Part shown: positions 9,217-18,305 of the stretch, piece by piece | Numbering within the stretch: position 1 is the first letter of the stretch | How the letters are laid out: every line of letters begins with the position of its first letter | Assembly: GCA_947475545.1 (NCBI GenBank) | Contig: CANJLL010000004.1 | Span: forward strand, 62,001-126,000 | DNA: 64,000 nucleotides | Direction: 5' to 3' | From: Chloroflexota bacterium | Lineage (GTDB): Bacteria; Chloroflexota; Limnocylindria; Limnocylindrales; CSP1-4 | Made by a program: the position numbers and the translations under genes | Notes under the pieces: model-generated | The model's database searches: none | Told to the model about the DNA's origin: nothing | Seen by the model: only the letters and a program-made list of their open reading frames with translations

Positions 9217-10188
9217 TCACGCTCGCACAAGCCCAGGCCTGAGTCCAAGCCGATCCTGGAACTCCTGGGGAATGTCATTCCAGTGCTCGACAAGCAGGTC
9301 CACGAGCTGGCGGCCGTTGATCAGCCCGATACGCGGGAAATCTGGATCAAGCGCGATGTCGGATGCCTTGCCGTCAAAGTCGGCCGTCGTGATGAACGCG
9401 CCTTGGCCATCGCGGGGGATCGCCTGCCGGAGCGCCCGCACCGTGCCGGCTGAGACGCGGCTCCCAAGCTTGTAGCGTTTCGCTTGAACAAACACCTTGA
9501 CCTTGGCCAGGTTGGCGACGTTCAACTCGCCTTTTGCGTCGACGCCACCGTCGCCGGACTTCCCGGTCACTTCCGAGCCCTCGAAGCCGAGAGCCGTGAG
9601 CAGGTGCCCAACGAGGACTTCGAACTCCGTAGGGTCCAACTCGAGAACCTGCTCGAGGACGGCCGTGTAGGGGTCGTATGCCGCTGCCTTCGGCGTGTTG
9701 ACAAGGTCGCTGTGCCCGATCGCCGCAAGGAATTCATCGTGCTGCGACACCGCGAACACCGTCAGGGATGAGCGGATGGTGTTCTGGAGGGGCACGGAGA
9801 ACCCGCTCCGCTGCAGCGTTCCCGATGCCCACTCAACGCGTCGCCGGTGTCTATAAGGACAGCCATCGTCGCCCGCCGCGTAGAAATAGGAGGGGTCGGG
9901 GGCGATCCGGCCGTAGTGGAGAAACTCCGTGTCGGCCGCAGGAGTGAATACGAAGTCGCCGGCCTTCATCTCCAGTAGGAAGCGCGCAACCTGTCCAACT
10001 TGTTGGCCGATGACAATGTTGCTCGTGTCCTGTGGGCGTGAGGCCCGGTACAGTGGGTAGAGTTCGTCGCGGGTCTTGATCGCCGAAAGGTCGGTGCCTG
10101 GGATCCAGCCAATAGCGACGTACCCACCCGCCACGAAGTACTTCGTGTAACTCCCGAACTCGGCGCGCACGCAGAAGACCCCGGTCAT
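9217..10188 (-). CDS. mrr: Mrr-family restriction endonuclease with N-terminal sensor-like domain
   Basis: This is a 323-aa protein. The C-terminal half is an Mrr_cat domain: PTEFEVLVGHLLTALGFEG, then SGDGGVDAKG (catalytic Asp) and KVFVQAKRYK (Gln-x-Lys, a common Mrr variant of E-x-K), ending with a helix and strand that include GAFITTADFDGKA. The N-terminal half (about 1-150, MTGVFCVRAEFGSYTKYF through FVFTPAADTEFLHYGRI) resembles the EVE/PUA-like or similar modified-base reader regions fused to many type IV nucleases. The family cleaves modified DNA. It is encoded between hsdS and hsdR on the same strand, with gaps of 70 and 67 bp. A type IV gene inside a type I operon could target phage DNA modified to escape HsdR. 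Confidence 0.88.
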   Translation of the reverse strand: MTGVFCVRAEFGSYTKYFVAGGYVAIGWIPGTDLSAIKTRDELYPLYRASRPQDTSNIVIGQQVGQVARFLLEMKAGDFVFTPAADTEFLHYGRIAPDPSYFYAAGDDGCPYRHRRRVEWASGTLQRSGFSVPLQNTIRSSLTVFAVSQHDEFLAAIGHSDLVNTPKAAAYDPYTAVLEQVLELDPTEFEVLVGHLLTALGFEGSEVTGKSGDGGVDAKGELNVANLAKVKVFVQAKRYKLGSRVSAGTVRALRQAIPRDGQGAFITTADFDGKASDIALDPDFPRIGLINGRQLVDLLVEHWNDIPQEFQDRLGLRPGLVRA

Positions 10189-10258
10189 CTCTCGGCGCTC
10201 CCCTTCACTGATTCAACAGCAACCCGGACAAGATCGAGGGCCGTGACCCGCGATGTGG

Positions 10259-11578
10259 TCATGACGCGAAAGCCACGGATCGCTCGGCGTCGCGGACAGG
10301 AAGCTCCCCGGACATGAGCTTCGGCAGGAGGGCGTCGCGGAGGTCGGCAAGCGTCCTCGATTGAACCGCGCGCTTCCAGGTGCTCTCGACAAGCGGCCCC
10401 AGATGGGCGTCCATCGCCCGAAGCAGCGGCGACGGAGGCATGGCCAACTTCGCGGCTGACAGGTGATGCCGTTGGATGTGCCCCATCGTGGTTGCCTTAC
10501 CCGCCGCGATCTGGCGGAACTCCTCCAGGTGCTCCCGAACTCCCAGGTAACAAAGCCAACGCGGTGCGGTCTTCGAGGTGACCTTGAACAGGTGCTGATT
10601 TAGGGCTCCCCGTCCCCCGGCCCAGAGCACGCACTCGAGGCTCCCGGACCACGAGAAGAGGACGTCCCCGTCGTTGACGATGAACTCAAGGTCCAGATCT
10701 GCCGAGGCTCGGTCGGCTGCGTCGACGTGGCCCGCGCGCAACTGGGCGATCTTGATGGCGGGCAGCCACCGATCGGCTTCGGGCGGGTACATCTGGAGGG
10801 CGAGGCCGTTGCGGAAGGAAGCGAACTCATCCAAGCTCAGGACGGACCATCCGGCGGGGATCTCTCCCAACTCAGAGTCTTCGAACGAATCCGGGATCAG
10901 GTCGGCGAGGTGCGGCGGCAGGCCCGGGTCGCGGCCTTCGGACTTGGCGCGGACGGGGTCGAAGTCGACGAACCACGACTTGAAGAGGGCTCGCGCCGTC
11001 GCCTCCAGCGTCTGGTTCGTCCGGCGGTTCAGCTCAATCTTGTCGTCGAGCGCGCCGATGATGCCGGCAATCGCGCGTTGGACGCCGATGGGTGGCAACG
11101 TCACGGACAGTCCGCGCTGAGACGTCAGGCTCACGTACGGCGCCATGTCGGTCTCGCCTGCTCGCGTGGCGAGTTGCTGATGGAAGCCCGGCGACCTCAG
11201 GAAGGCATAAAGGTACCGACGGTCGAGGACGTCCGGATCAAGCGCCCGCCAGAACGTCGTTTGGGGGCTGCAGACGAAGGGAGGAGGATCCGCTCGGACC
11301 AGCGCAACCTTCCCGACGGTGCCCTTGTGCGACAGCAGGACGTCGCCGCCCACGCCGATGCCTTTGACGATGCGTCGTCGGGCTCGCTCGTTGATCCTGG
11401 ATGATGAGTCCCAGCGCACTTGGCCCGCGTCCATGTCAGCGGCGCGGATGAATGCCACCCCTTCGGCAACGAACTCGTCCGGCCTGGGCCTGCTCTCCCC
11501 GTGATTGCCGTCCTCGACGAGCAGCACGCCCTCCCGTTGAAGGTCGGCAACTGTAGCGGTGCGCCACTCACTCGCCAT
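10259..11578 (-). CDS. hsdS: type I restriction enzyme, S (specificity) subunit
   Basis: This 439-aa protein has the two-fold HsdS layout. A first target recognition domain (about 1-170, starting [17 protein letters not shown]) ends in a conserved spacer helix [24 protein letters not shown] second TRD (about 235-390) begins [15 protein letters not shown], followed by a C-terminal helix that includes [17 protein letters not shown]. The repeated helices set the spacing between the two half-sites of the bipartite recognition sequence; the site itself cannot be read from sequence. The start overlaps the end of hsdM by 11 bp, so translation is coupled. Confidence 0.93.
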   Translation of the reverse strand: MASEWRTATVADLQREGVLLVEDGNHGESRPRPDEFVAEGVAFIRAADMDAGQVRWDSSSRINERARRRIVKGIGVGGDVLLSHKGTVGKVALVRADPPPFVCSPQTTFWRALDPDVLDRRYLYAFLRSPGFHQQLATRAGETDMAPYVSLTSQRGLSVTLPPIGVQRAIAGIIGALDDKIELNRRTNQTLEATARALFKSWFVDFDPVRAKSEGRDPGLPPHLADLIPDSFEDSELGEIPAGWSVLSLDEFASFRNGLALQMYPPEADRWLPAIKIAQLRAGHVDAADRASADLDLEFIVNDGDVLFSWSGSLECVLWAGGRGALNQHLFKVTSKTAPRWLCYLGVREHLEEFRQIAAGKATTMGHIQRHHLSAAKLAMPPSPLLRAMDAHLGPLVESTWKRAVQSRTLADLRDALLPKLMSGELPVRDAERSVAFAS

Positions 11579-13121
11579 ACCCGAGCCCCCGCAGGTTGCC
11601 GGCGATCATGGCGTCCAGCCTCGCGCCATCGGCTTGCTGCTCGCGGAGCAATGCAACGAGCCGCCGCATCTTCTCGTCGAACGGTTCGGCGTCCTCCTCA
11701 GCGTCGGCGGCGCCGACGTAGCGGCCTGGCGTTAGGACGTGGCCGTGCCCGCGGATCTCGTCAACGGGACCAGCTCGGCAGAAGCCAGGTACATCGGCGT
11801 ACTCGCCCGCACCCTCATCGCCGCGCCAAGCGTGGTAGGTGCCAGCGATCTTGGCGACATCCTCGTCCGTGAGTTCGCGATGGGTCCGATCGACGAGGGT
11901 GCCCATCCTCCGGGCGTCGATGAAGAGCGTCCCGCCGCGGCGGTCGCGGAAGCGGCCGTTGCGCTTGTCGCGGGCCAGGAACCAGAGGCAGACGGGGATC
12001 TGCGTCGAGTAGAAGAGCTGGCCGGGGAGGGCGACCATGCAGTCAACCAGGTCCGCTTCGACGATGTTCTTGCGGATCTCGCCCTCGCCCGACTGGTTCG
12101 CGCTCATCGACCCGTTGGCCAGGACGAAGCCGGCGATACCGGTGGGCGCCAGGTGGCTGATGAAGTGCTGGACCCAGGCGAAGTTGGCGTTGCCAGCCGG
12201 CGGAACGCCATAGGCCCAGCGCTTGTCGTCCTTGAGGAGCTCGCCGCGCCAGTCGCTGTCGTTGAAGGGCGGGTTGGCCAGAACGTAGTCGGCCTTGAGG
12301 TCGGGGTGCCGATCGTTGTGGAAGGTGTCGCCGTGGGCGATCTGGGCGTCGATCCCGCGGATCGCCAGGTTCATCTTGGCCAGGCGCCACGTGGTGTAGT
12401 TGGACTCCTGCCCGTAGATGCTGATGTCGCCGATGCGGCCCTGGTGCGCCTCGATGAACCTCTCGCTCTGGACGAACATGCCCCCCGAGCCGCAGCACGG
12501 GTCGTAGACGCGACCCTTGTACGGGGCCAACATCTCGACCAGGATCCGGACCACGTGGGCGGGCGTGTAGAACTGGCCGCTCTGCTTCCCCTCGGCGCTG
12601 GCGAATTGCGACAGGAAGTACTCGTAGACGCGGCCCAGGGTGTCCTTGGCCCGGTCGGCGGGGGCGCCGAGGGCGATGTCGCTGACGAGGTCGATGAGCT
12701 GGCCAAGGCGGGCCTTGTCGAGGCCGGGCCGGGCGTAGTCCTTGGGCAGCACGCCCTTGAGCGTCGGGTTATCGCGCTCGATGGCCGTCATTGCGTCGTC
12801 GACGAGCGTGCCGATCGTGGGCTGCCGGGCGCTGGCCTTCAGCTGTGACCAGCGGGCCTCCTTGGGCACCCAGAAGATGGTGGCGGCGCGGTACTCGTCG
12901 GGGTCCTCGGGGTCGGCGCCGTTGGCGCGGTCCGCTGCGAGCTCGGCGTGCTTGGCTTCGAAGGCGTCGCTGATGTACTTGAGGAAGATCAGGCCCAGGA
13001 CGACGTGCTTGTACTCGGCCGCGTCCATGTTGGCGCGAAGGGCATCGGCGGCCTGCCAGAGCTTCTGTTCGAAGCCAAGGGCGCCGCGAGGCTCGATGGT
13101 CGCCTTTGCGGGTCTTGCCAC
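11568..13121 (-). CDS. hsdM: type I restriction enzyme, M (N6-adenine methyltransferase) subunit
   Basis: This 517-aa protein carries both DNA adenine methylase signatures: the SAM-binding motif [16 protein letters not shown] and the catalytic motif [15 protein letters not shown]. The N-terminal helical HsdM domain (about 10-160, [21 protein letters not shown]) and the [12 protein letters not shown] segment before motif I are typical. It transfers methyl groups from SAM to adenine in the HsdS-defined site and protects host DNA. The GTG start at 13121 follows GGAGGG closely. It lies 52 bp downstream of the PIN gene on the same strand and probably shares its transcript. Confidence 0.95.
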   Translation of the reverse strand: MARPAKATIEPRGALGFEQKLWQAADALRANMDAAEYKHVVLGLIFLKYISDAFEAKHAELAADRANGADPEDPDEYRAATIFWVPKEARWSQLKASARQPTIGTLVDDAMTAIERDNPTLKGVLPKDYARPGLDKARLGQLIDLVSDIALGAPADRAKDTLGRVYEYFLSQFASAEGKQSGQFYTPAHVVRILVEMLAPYKGRVYDPCCGSGGMFVQSERFIEAHQGRIGDISIYGQESNYTTWRLAKMNLAIRGIDAQIAHGDTFHNDRHPDLKADYVLANPPFNDSDWRGELLKDDKRWAYGVPPAGNANFAWVQHFISHLAPTGIAGFVLANGSMSANQSGEGEIRKNIVEADLVDCMVALPGQLFYSTQIPVCLWFLARDKRNGRFRDRRGGTLFIDARRMGTLVDRTHRELTDEDVAKIAGTYHAWRGDEGAGEYADVPGFCRAGPVDEIRGHGHVLTPGRYVGAADAEEDAEPFDEKMRRLVALLREQQADGARLDAMIAGNLRGLGYGE

Positions 13122-13173
13122 AATCCCTCCCTGGCACCAGATGATGGACCGCGAGGCCCATAGGTGATACCGC

Positions 13174-13620
13174 CTAAAGAGCTGGATGCACCAGCCTTAG
13201 CCCAGAAAACGCCGCCGCAATCTTCTGGAAGTCACCGAGGTTGTTAGTCACCAGTGGCGGCGGCGACGGTTGGGCCAGTGCGCAAGCCGCGATCCACATG
13301 TCGTTGTGGCCACCATCCTTGAACTGCCCGCGGAAGCGGGCATGTAGCTGGCCGTACACACGCGCGACAGGCTCAGTCGCCGTCAGGATGATGTGCTGGC
13401 GGACTTGGATGTCGAGTTGCGCACGCTTCTCTGGACCCCAAGTGCTGCCCGCTGCCTCCGGCGCCGCGTACAGCTCGCCTACCGTCGCGAACGACAGGAG
13501 TCGTTCATGGCCATCAATCAACGCCGCGAACTGCTCCCAGTTCCGCTTCCTGAGCAGAATGAAAGAGAAGACGTCCGTGTCTACCAGCAGCGGGCCTGCA
13601 GGAACCTCGACCGGCGTCAA
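13174..13620 (-). CDS. PIN-domain RNase, VapC-like
   Basis: This 148-aa protein is a single PIN domain with the four acidic residues expected for divalent-metal RNase activity: Asp14 ([10 protein letters not shown]), Glu49 (ATVGELYA), Asp107 ([10 protein letters not shown]) and Asp130 ([10 protein letters not shown]). PIN toxins of VapBC modules cut tRNA or rRNA. The TTG start overlaps the previous gene's stop as TTGA, so it is coupled to the 299-aa protein upstream. That order (partner first, toxin second) is the usual toxin-antitoxin arrangement, but the partner is several times larger than a VapB antitoxin. It sits directly before hsdM. A housekeeping PIN nuclease is an alternative. Confidence 0.88.
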   Translation of the reverse strand: MTPVEVPAGPLLVDTDVFSFILLRKRNWEQFAALIDGHERLLSFATVGELYAAPEAAGSTWGPEKRAQLDIQVRQHIILTATEPVARVYGQLHARFRGQFKDGGHNDMWIAACALAQPSPPPLVTNNLGDFQKIAAAFSGLRLVHPAL

Positions 13621-14516
13621 AGGCCCAGCGCTTCCAGGAATGCCTCAGCCTCGCCATCGGTGACATCAAGGGTGAGGGTCGCGACGTCCGTGGACGCCGT
13701 GGCGCCCTGAAGGACCCTCAGTTCGCCGACAGTCCGGGTCTCCCAGAACTCTCCGGGCTCGAGTCCTTCCCAGAGGGCCGGCTGACGCTGGATACCCGTC
13801 AGCCGCAACGACTCGATGGTCTGTCCCGAAGCGTCGTACACCACCTCACCGACGAAATCGCGCCGCTGCCGAATCGCCTCCTCGACATCGTCGGCTAGAT
13901 CAGTCGGATACTCGAGCGCGATCCGGCGTCCGTAGGCGGTTCGGATGTGCCCATTGAGCGCCTCGAAGTCGGCCTCAACCAAGACGCCTTCGATGCCTCC
14001 GGCAGCGAGGCGTGGAGCGGTGGCAGTTCGGTCCTCGAGCTGCTGAAGGCGAGGGCGGTCCAGTCGTACTGACCGCTCCTCACCGTCAACCTGGAAACGG
14101 ATACTGACGGACTCGTATTCGCTTCCCACCCGCACGTCGCGGCCAAGCTGGGCCAGGGCACCAGCTAGATCTGCCGGAGCCGCTTCCGGGTGCTGCGCCG
14201 CCCTGATGGCTTCCTGGAGGCCTAGGACGCCGAGCGGGGTGGTCTCAAACGCGAACCCTGGCGGCGGCAGCGAATCCGGGATCGCTAGGACGGGTACGAC
14301 GCTCCCTTCGCGTAGCGCGACGATCGCAATCCTCGAGGCGTCGACTACGGCCTTTGGACGGGGGCCCCGTCCTCCGATTGGGCGATTGATCACATGGGCG
14401 GATCCGAATGCGATCACACGCTCGACCGCCAGGAGAAGACGTGCCAAGTCACCAGCGGGCACTTCGCCGAGCCGGGCGTGAAGACCTTCGAGCCGCACTT
14501 CGAATTCGTGTTCCAC
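13617..14516 (-). CDS. protein of unknown function coupled to the PIN RNase; possible unusual antitoxin
   Basis: This is a 299-aa protein. The GTG at 14516 is chosen because GGGAGG lies four bases upstream; the frame stays open to 14528. There is no signal peptide or membrane segment. The N-terminal 100 residues look alpha/beta (VRLEGLHARLGEVPAGDLARLL). The middle carries a strand-rich part (VSIRFQVDGEERSVRL), and the C-terminal 120 residues contain VLVEADFEALNGHIRTAYGR and an ending that includes [12 protein letters not shown] recognise no family. The four-base overlap with the PIN gene and the first position in the operon suggest that it controls or accompanies the nuclease. Confidence 0.7.
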   Translation of the reverse strand: MEHEFEVRLEGLHARLGEVPAGDLARLLLAVERVIAFGSAHVINRPIGGRGPRPKAVVDASRIAIVALREGSVVPVLAIPDSLPPPGFAFETTPLGVLGLQEAIRAAQHPEAAPADLAGALAQLGRDVRVGSEYESVSIRFQVDGEERSVRLDRPRLQQLEDRTATAPRLAAGGIEGVLVEADFEALNGHIRTAYGRRIALEYPTDLADDVEEAIRQRRDFVGEVVYDASGQTIESLRLTGIQRQPALWEGLEPGEFWETRTVGELRVLQGATASTDVATLTLDVTDGEAEAFLEALGL

Positions 14517-14562
14517 GTCGCCTCCCAAAGAGCAGCCCCATCCTACGGGGCCGCGACAGGAA

Positions 14563-16052
14563 TTGGGAGCCCTTGGTGCTGGTCGGTGGGTCGATGCTAG
14601 ATGCCGCTTGGGGCTCCGAGGACCTCAATTGCCGCGGACCCTTGCTGGCGCCCGGGTTCCACAGACGCGTTCGCGTCTTCGGATGAGGTCGATGCAGCGG
14701 TTGCGTCTGCGTCGGCCGCGTTCCCTGGCTGGCGCGCCACATCGCTCTCGCGGCGCGCCGAAATCATGTTCGCCATTCGCAACGAGGTAGACCGCAACCG
14801 CGAGACGCTGGCGAACATCGTCACCGCGGAGCACGGAAAGGTCACGGCGGACGCCCTCGGCGAGGTAGCGCGTGGGCTCGAAAACCTCGAGTACGCCTGC
14901 GGCATCCCGAACTTGCTCAAGGGTGGTTACTCGGAGGGTGTCTCGACCGGGGTGGACGTATTTCAGGTCCGAGAGCCACTCGGGGTCGTCGCCGGAATCA
15001 CCCCCTTCAACTTCCCCATCATGGTGCCGCTTTGGATGGTTGCAAACGCAATCGCGACGGGCAACACGTTTGTGCTGAAGCCGTCCGAGAAGGACCCCTC
15101 TGCGGCGGTCTTCCTCGCCGAGCTGATGGCGAGGGCCGGTCTTCCGCCCGGAGTCCTCAACATCATCCACGGCGATCACGTTGCGGTGGAGCGGCTTCTC
15201 GAGCACCCCGAAATCAAAGCCGTGAGCTTCGTTGGCTCGACTCCGGTTGCCCGAACGGTGTTTGAGACGGCGACACGTAACGGCAAGCGGGTGCAGGCAC
15301 TCGGCGGCGCCAAGAACCACATGGTCGTCTTGCCTGATGCTGACATCGGGATGGCAGCAGACGCCGCCGTTTCTGCGGCCTTCGGATCGGCGGGCGAGCG
15401 ATGCATGGCGATCTCGGCGGTGGTAGCCGTGGGGGACATTGCCGGCCCCCTCGTCGAGGCCATTCGCCTTCGCGCTGAGAACGTTCACCTCGGGCCCGGA
15501 GCTGATCCAGCTAGCGAGATGGGACCCCTGATCACGCGAGGCCACCAAGAACGAGTGGCTGGGTATCTGGAAACATCTCTTCACCAAGGCGCTACGGTCG
15601 TACCCGATGGACGGACACATCCCTTTCGGAGTCAGGCGGCTACTTCCTTGGGCCGTCGCTCGTGGACAACGTCCTGCCAGGGGATGGACGTCTACCGGGA
15701 CGAGGTGTTCGGGCCTGTCCTCTCCGTGATCCGGGTGCCGACGTTCGCGGACGCGGTGGATGTCATCAACGCGAACCCGTACGGAAACGGCACCGCGATC
15801 TTCACGCGCGACGGTGGCGCAGCCCGTCGGTTCCAAAAGGAGGTCCAGGTCGGGATGGTTGGAATCAACGTTCCAATCCCAGTCCCGGTCTCCTACTACT
15901 CATTCGGGGGCTGGAAGAACTCGCTGTTCGGCGACCTGCACATGTATGGCCCGGACGGGATCCAGTTCTTCACTCGGTCAAAGGTGGTGACGGCGAGGTG
16001 GCCGGATCCTAGCTCGTCGTCGGTGGATTTGGGCTTCCCCCGGACCCGCTGA
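14563..16052 (+). pseudogene. mmsA: methylmalonate-semialdehyde dehydrogenase, frameshifted
   Basis: Most of the MmsA/ALDH6 protein is present: VDAAVASASAAFPGWRATSL, REPLGVVAGITPFNFP, the GSTPVARTVFETA cofactor region, the catalytic cysteine in SAGERCMAISA and the C-terminal SYYSFGGWKNSLFG. The family converts methylmalonate or malonate semialdehyde to propionyl- or acetyl-CoA. The reading frame is damaged. Near 14670 a missing base separates TLAGARVPQTR from FASSDEVDAAV, and the sequence further upstream does not stay in one frame. Around 15627 a base is lost, and at the G-run at 15680-15683 one is gained, so 15627-15683 reads correctly only in another frame, as SGGYFLGPSLVDNVLPG. The downstream part encodes an intact C-terminus. 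Decay is more likely than error given the number of lesions, but base-calling errors cannot be excluded. Confidence 0.8.
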
Positions 16053-16750
16053 CGCAATCCCCGCCGGTCGCTCGCGGCCGGTGCGCTCGTCTGTCATCGG
16101 CTCCGCACGGAGCGAGCGGCCGGTCCGCGCCGACCAGAAGTCCGTCGGGACATTGGCCGGGGGTGATATCACCGCCGGAGCCCACCATTCGCCCTCAGCG
16201 CGAACGCCGACGCAGAACAAGAGACCGGTGAGGCCGCCGCACGCTCGGCCGCCGGGGAGCACGGATGCGAACTTGGGGTAGTTGAACATACGTCTTGCGC
16301 TGCGCTCGTCCGGGCTCGCCCCCCGGCTGCATCCCATACGCGACTGCAAGTTCGAGGAGCACCTGAGCCAGATCAGTCCGTGAAGATGGGGCAGTGCGAC
16401 TTCATGGTGCTCGGGCCCTTTGAGCCACCGCACGGCGCCCGCGTGAGCAGCCTCCGAAGACCTTGGCTCCAGGCGATCACACTATGGAATGCCATGAACA
16501 GAGGCTCCACCGGTGACCCCTCTCTGCCGCCGCCACCACCGGAAGCGCTTGACAACAAGCGACCATGGCGTGGGTAGAGGCTCGGGAGTAGAATCCGTCG
16601 AGCACGAATGAGTTCGCCTGATTCTCTGGCGATCTCGGTAGTGCGCAAGACTCTCCCCGGAGTGTTCGCCTGACACTCCCCAATTCAGACGGCGCGGGGT
16701 GCCGATCTGAGCACAGAGATTGGCTCGCGGGCCTGATTCGGATCGCTTAT
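16053..16750. other. gene-free stretch between mmsA and the tRNA fragment
   Basis: I see no convincing gene in these 700 bases. Short open frames on both strands lack ribosome sites, recognisable motifs or agreement in composition with neighbours. The stretch may be debris near the end of the inserted island. Confidence 0.5.
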
Positions 16751-16795
16751 CTCTGGATCAGGGGATTGAAGGTTCGAATCCTTCCTCGCCAGCCA
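16751..16795 (+). other. 3' fragment of tRNA-Gln(CTG), probable attachment-site scar
   Basis: The segment reads as a tRNA from the anticodon loop onward: loop CTCTGGA with anticodon CTG (16753-16755), stem strand TCAGG, variable bases, T arm GAAGG-TTCGAAT-CCTTC (16768-16784), acceptor strand CTCGCCA, discriminator G and encoded CCA (16793-16795). The G discriminator and CTG anticodon fit glutamine. Upstream bases do not supply CCTGA for the anticodon stem or TGGCGAG for the acceptor stem, so no complete tRNA can fold here. Integrative elements that insert into tRNA 3' ends leave exactly this type of partial repeat at their distal end. Confidence 0.7.
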
Positions 16796-16901
16796 TCACC
16801 TGCACCATGCCACGGGCGGCCTCAGCCGCCCGTTTCAATTCCCGGGGCGGGTCACGGGTATGCTCCGTCCTGGATCGCACGGGCAGCAGCGGGAGCAACG
16901 G

Positions 16902-17828
16902 GTGCCGCTCATCGACACGCACGTCCACATCCTGGGGTTTCCGTCATTCGACGACCTCAGTGAGCAGATCCGCACGCCCCGCGACGTGCTCCAGTTCCGG
17001 AAGCGCTTTCCGGACCTCTACAACGCCGGACGCCGGGAGCCAGCGTATGACAACTCCCAGCACCTCCTGGAGCAGATGGACCGCTACGGCGTGACGCACG
17101 CAGTGGTGCAGCCCACGTCCGGGAACACCACGAACGACATGGTGGCCGACGCCGTGCGCTCGCACCCGGACCGGTTCGTGGGGCTGGGCGGGGTCGGCAA
17201 GCAGCAGCGCGCGCTCGGCTACGCAGCGGATCCCGCTGCCTCTCGCGAGCAGGCGGTCCGTGAAGCCGAGCGTTGTCTCGGGGAGCTGGGCCTGCGCGGC
17301 ATTGGGGAGGTGTCCGTCCGGGCGATCACGCGGGAGGTGAACCCGGAGGTCATCGCGGACGACTTCGAGCCGCTGATGGCGGTGCTGGAGCGCCACGGCA
17401 ACGCGCCGATCCAGCTGCCCACCGCCTGGACGCAGTACGCGGGCGGGTTGCGCTACGGCGATCCGGCCTGGGTGGACGACCTGGCCAACCGCCATCCCGC
17501 GGTCCCGATCGTCCTGACGAAGATGGGCCGGAGCATCCAGCATCTCTTCGACAACGCGCTGGTCGTGGCGCTGCGCAACGACAACGTCTACTTCGACACG
17601 GTCGGCACCACGGCGGACCACCTGCGTACCGCGGTCCGGGAGCTGGGCTCCGACCGGATCATGTTCGGGACCGACTGGTCGGCCACCTGGCGCTGGGTCC
17701 GCGATCCGGGTGACGTCCACGAGATGCGGCTGGCCACGATCGACGAGGCCGGTCTCACGACAGCGGAACGCGACGACATCCTGTGGCGGACCGCGTCCCG
17801 CGTCTTCGGGATCCCGGTCGAGGGCTAG
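16902..17828 (+). CDS. amidohydrolase-family (amidohydrolase 2, TIM-barrel) metal-dependent hydrolase
   Basis: This is a protein of about 308 aa. The GTG at 16902 follows GGGAG by six bases and immediately precedes the metal-binding PLIDTHVHILGF (HxH). Further barrel motifs are visible: TSGNTTNDMVADAVRSHPDRFVGLG cut across two strands, the IQLPTAW and VLTKMGRS strands, and a C-terminal metal or base aspartate in IMFGTDWSAT. This pattern fits amidohydrolase family 2, which includes decarboxylases and lactonases acting on aromatic or hydroxyacid substrates. The substrate is not evident. The gene stands alone immediately right of the tRNA scar and ends before a strong hairpin, so it looks like the first backbone gene outside the island. 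Confidence 0.85.
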   Translation: MPLIDTHVHILGFPSFDDLSEQIRTPRDVLQFRKRFPDLYNAGRREPAYDNSQHLLEQMDRYGVTHAVVQPTSGNTTNDMVADAVRSHPDRFVGLGGVGKQQRALGYAADPAASREQAVREAERCLGELGLRGIGEVSVRAITREVNPEVIADDFEPLMAVLERHGNAPIQLPTAWTQYAGGLRYGDPAWVDDLANRHPAVPIVLTKMGRSIQHLFDNALVVALRNDNVYFDTVGTTADHLRTAVRELGSDRIMFGTDWSATWRWVRDPGDVHEMRLATIDEAGLTTAERDDILWRTASRVFGIPVEG

Positions 17829-17859
17829 CCCGGCGCACGGGTCGCGCTGGCTGTGCAAA

Positions 17860-17901
17860 CACGAAGGCCCGCCCCGGAGGTCCGGAGCGGGCCGTTTCGT
17901 G
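17860..17901. terminator. bidirectional hairpin terminator
   Basis: CACGAA-GGCCCGCCCCGG and its near-complement CCGGAGCGGGCCGTTTCGTG form a long stem with a short loop. It lies between the convergent amidohydrolase gene and the 95-aa minus-strand gene, where a shared terminator is expected. Confidence 0.7.
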
Positions 17902-17916
17902 CGTGTTGGCCGGGTG

Positions 17917-18204
17917 CTACCAGCTGTGGTTGGAGGCCCCCAGGCGGGTGGCGCCCGGAGCCACGTCGCCGAGCTTGGCAGTGGCGCGGCTCCGGCTGGG
18001 CTGGCGGGCCGCAGCGAAGGCCTCGGCCTCGGCTTCCACGCGCATGACCGTCAGCTCCTCGGCGAAGGTGTCGCGGCGGCCGCGGGGTGCGAACTGCTCG
18101 TACCAGGTCTCACCGTCGAGGCGCCAGGGCTGGGCGGGGGTGAGGACGAGGATGGCGGCGACGGCCGCCAGGAGGGCGATGCCGCCCAGGATCGTGAAGA
18201 ACAT
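17917..18204 (-). CDS. small single-pass membrane protein of unknown function
   Basis: This is a 95-aa protein. An uncleaved signal or anchor helix spans residues about 2-22 (FFTILGGIALLAAVAAILVL), followed by a charged, arginine- and glutamate-rich tail that contains RRDTFAEELTVMRVEAEAEA. AGAGG precedes the ATG at the right distance. A minus-strand promoter with TTGACA (18284-18279), 17 bp and GATACT (18261-18256) lies just upstream, inside a palindrome shared with the divergent CGNR regulator gene. That linkage suggests it is the regulator's target. No known family was recognised. Confidence 0.65.
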   Translation of the reverse strand: MFFTILGGIALLAAVAAILVLTPAQPWRLDGETWYEQFAPRGRRDTFAEELTVMRVEAEAEAFAAARQPSRSRATAKLGDVAPGATRLGASNHSW

Positions 18205-18244
18205 GATGGAACCTCTGGAACTCGTGACTCTCAGGTCATCTTTG

Positions 18245-18284
18245 TTGACAAGGAAAGTATCTTTCAGGAAGATATCCCTGTCAA
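18245..18284. promoter_or_regulatory. overlapping divergent promoters within a 40-bp imperfect palindrome
   Basis: The segment starts with TTGACA and ends with TGTCAA, so a -35 box faces inward from each side. On the minus strand GATACT lies 17 bp from its -35. On the plus strand AAGATA or GATATC lies 18-20 bp from its -35. The core AAGTATCTT-TCAGG-AAGATATCC is itself an imperfect inverted repeat, a natural operator. Polymerases serving the two genes would compete, and one dimer could block both. Confidence 0.65.
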
Positions 18285-18305
18285 ACGCCCAATACGGTTA
18301 CTTTC

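Noticed and set aside
16725-16795. A complete tRNA-Gln gene
   Set aside because: The 3' half is perfect, but the upstream bases cannot form the acceptor, D or anticodon stems with it, so only a fragment is supported.
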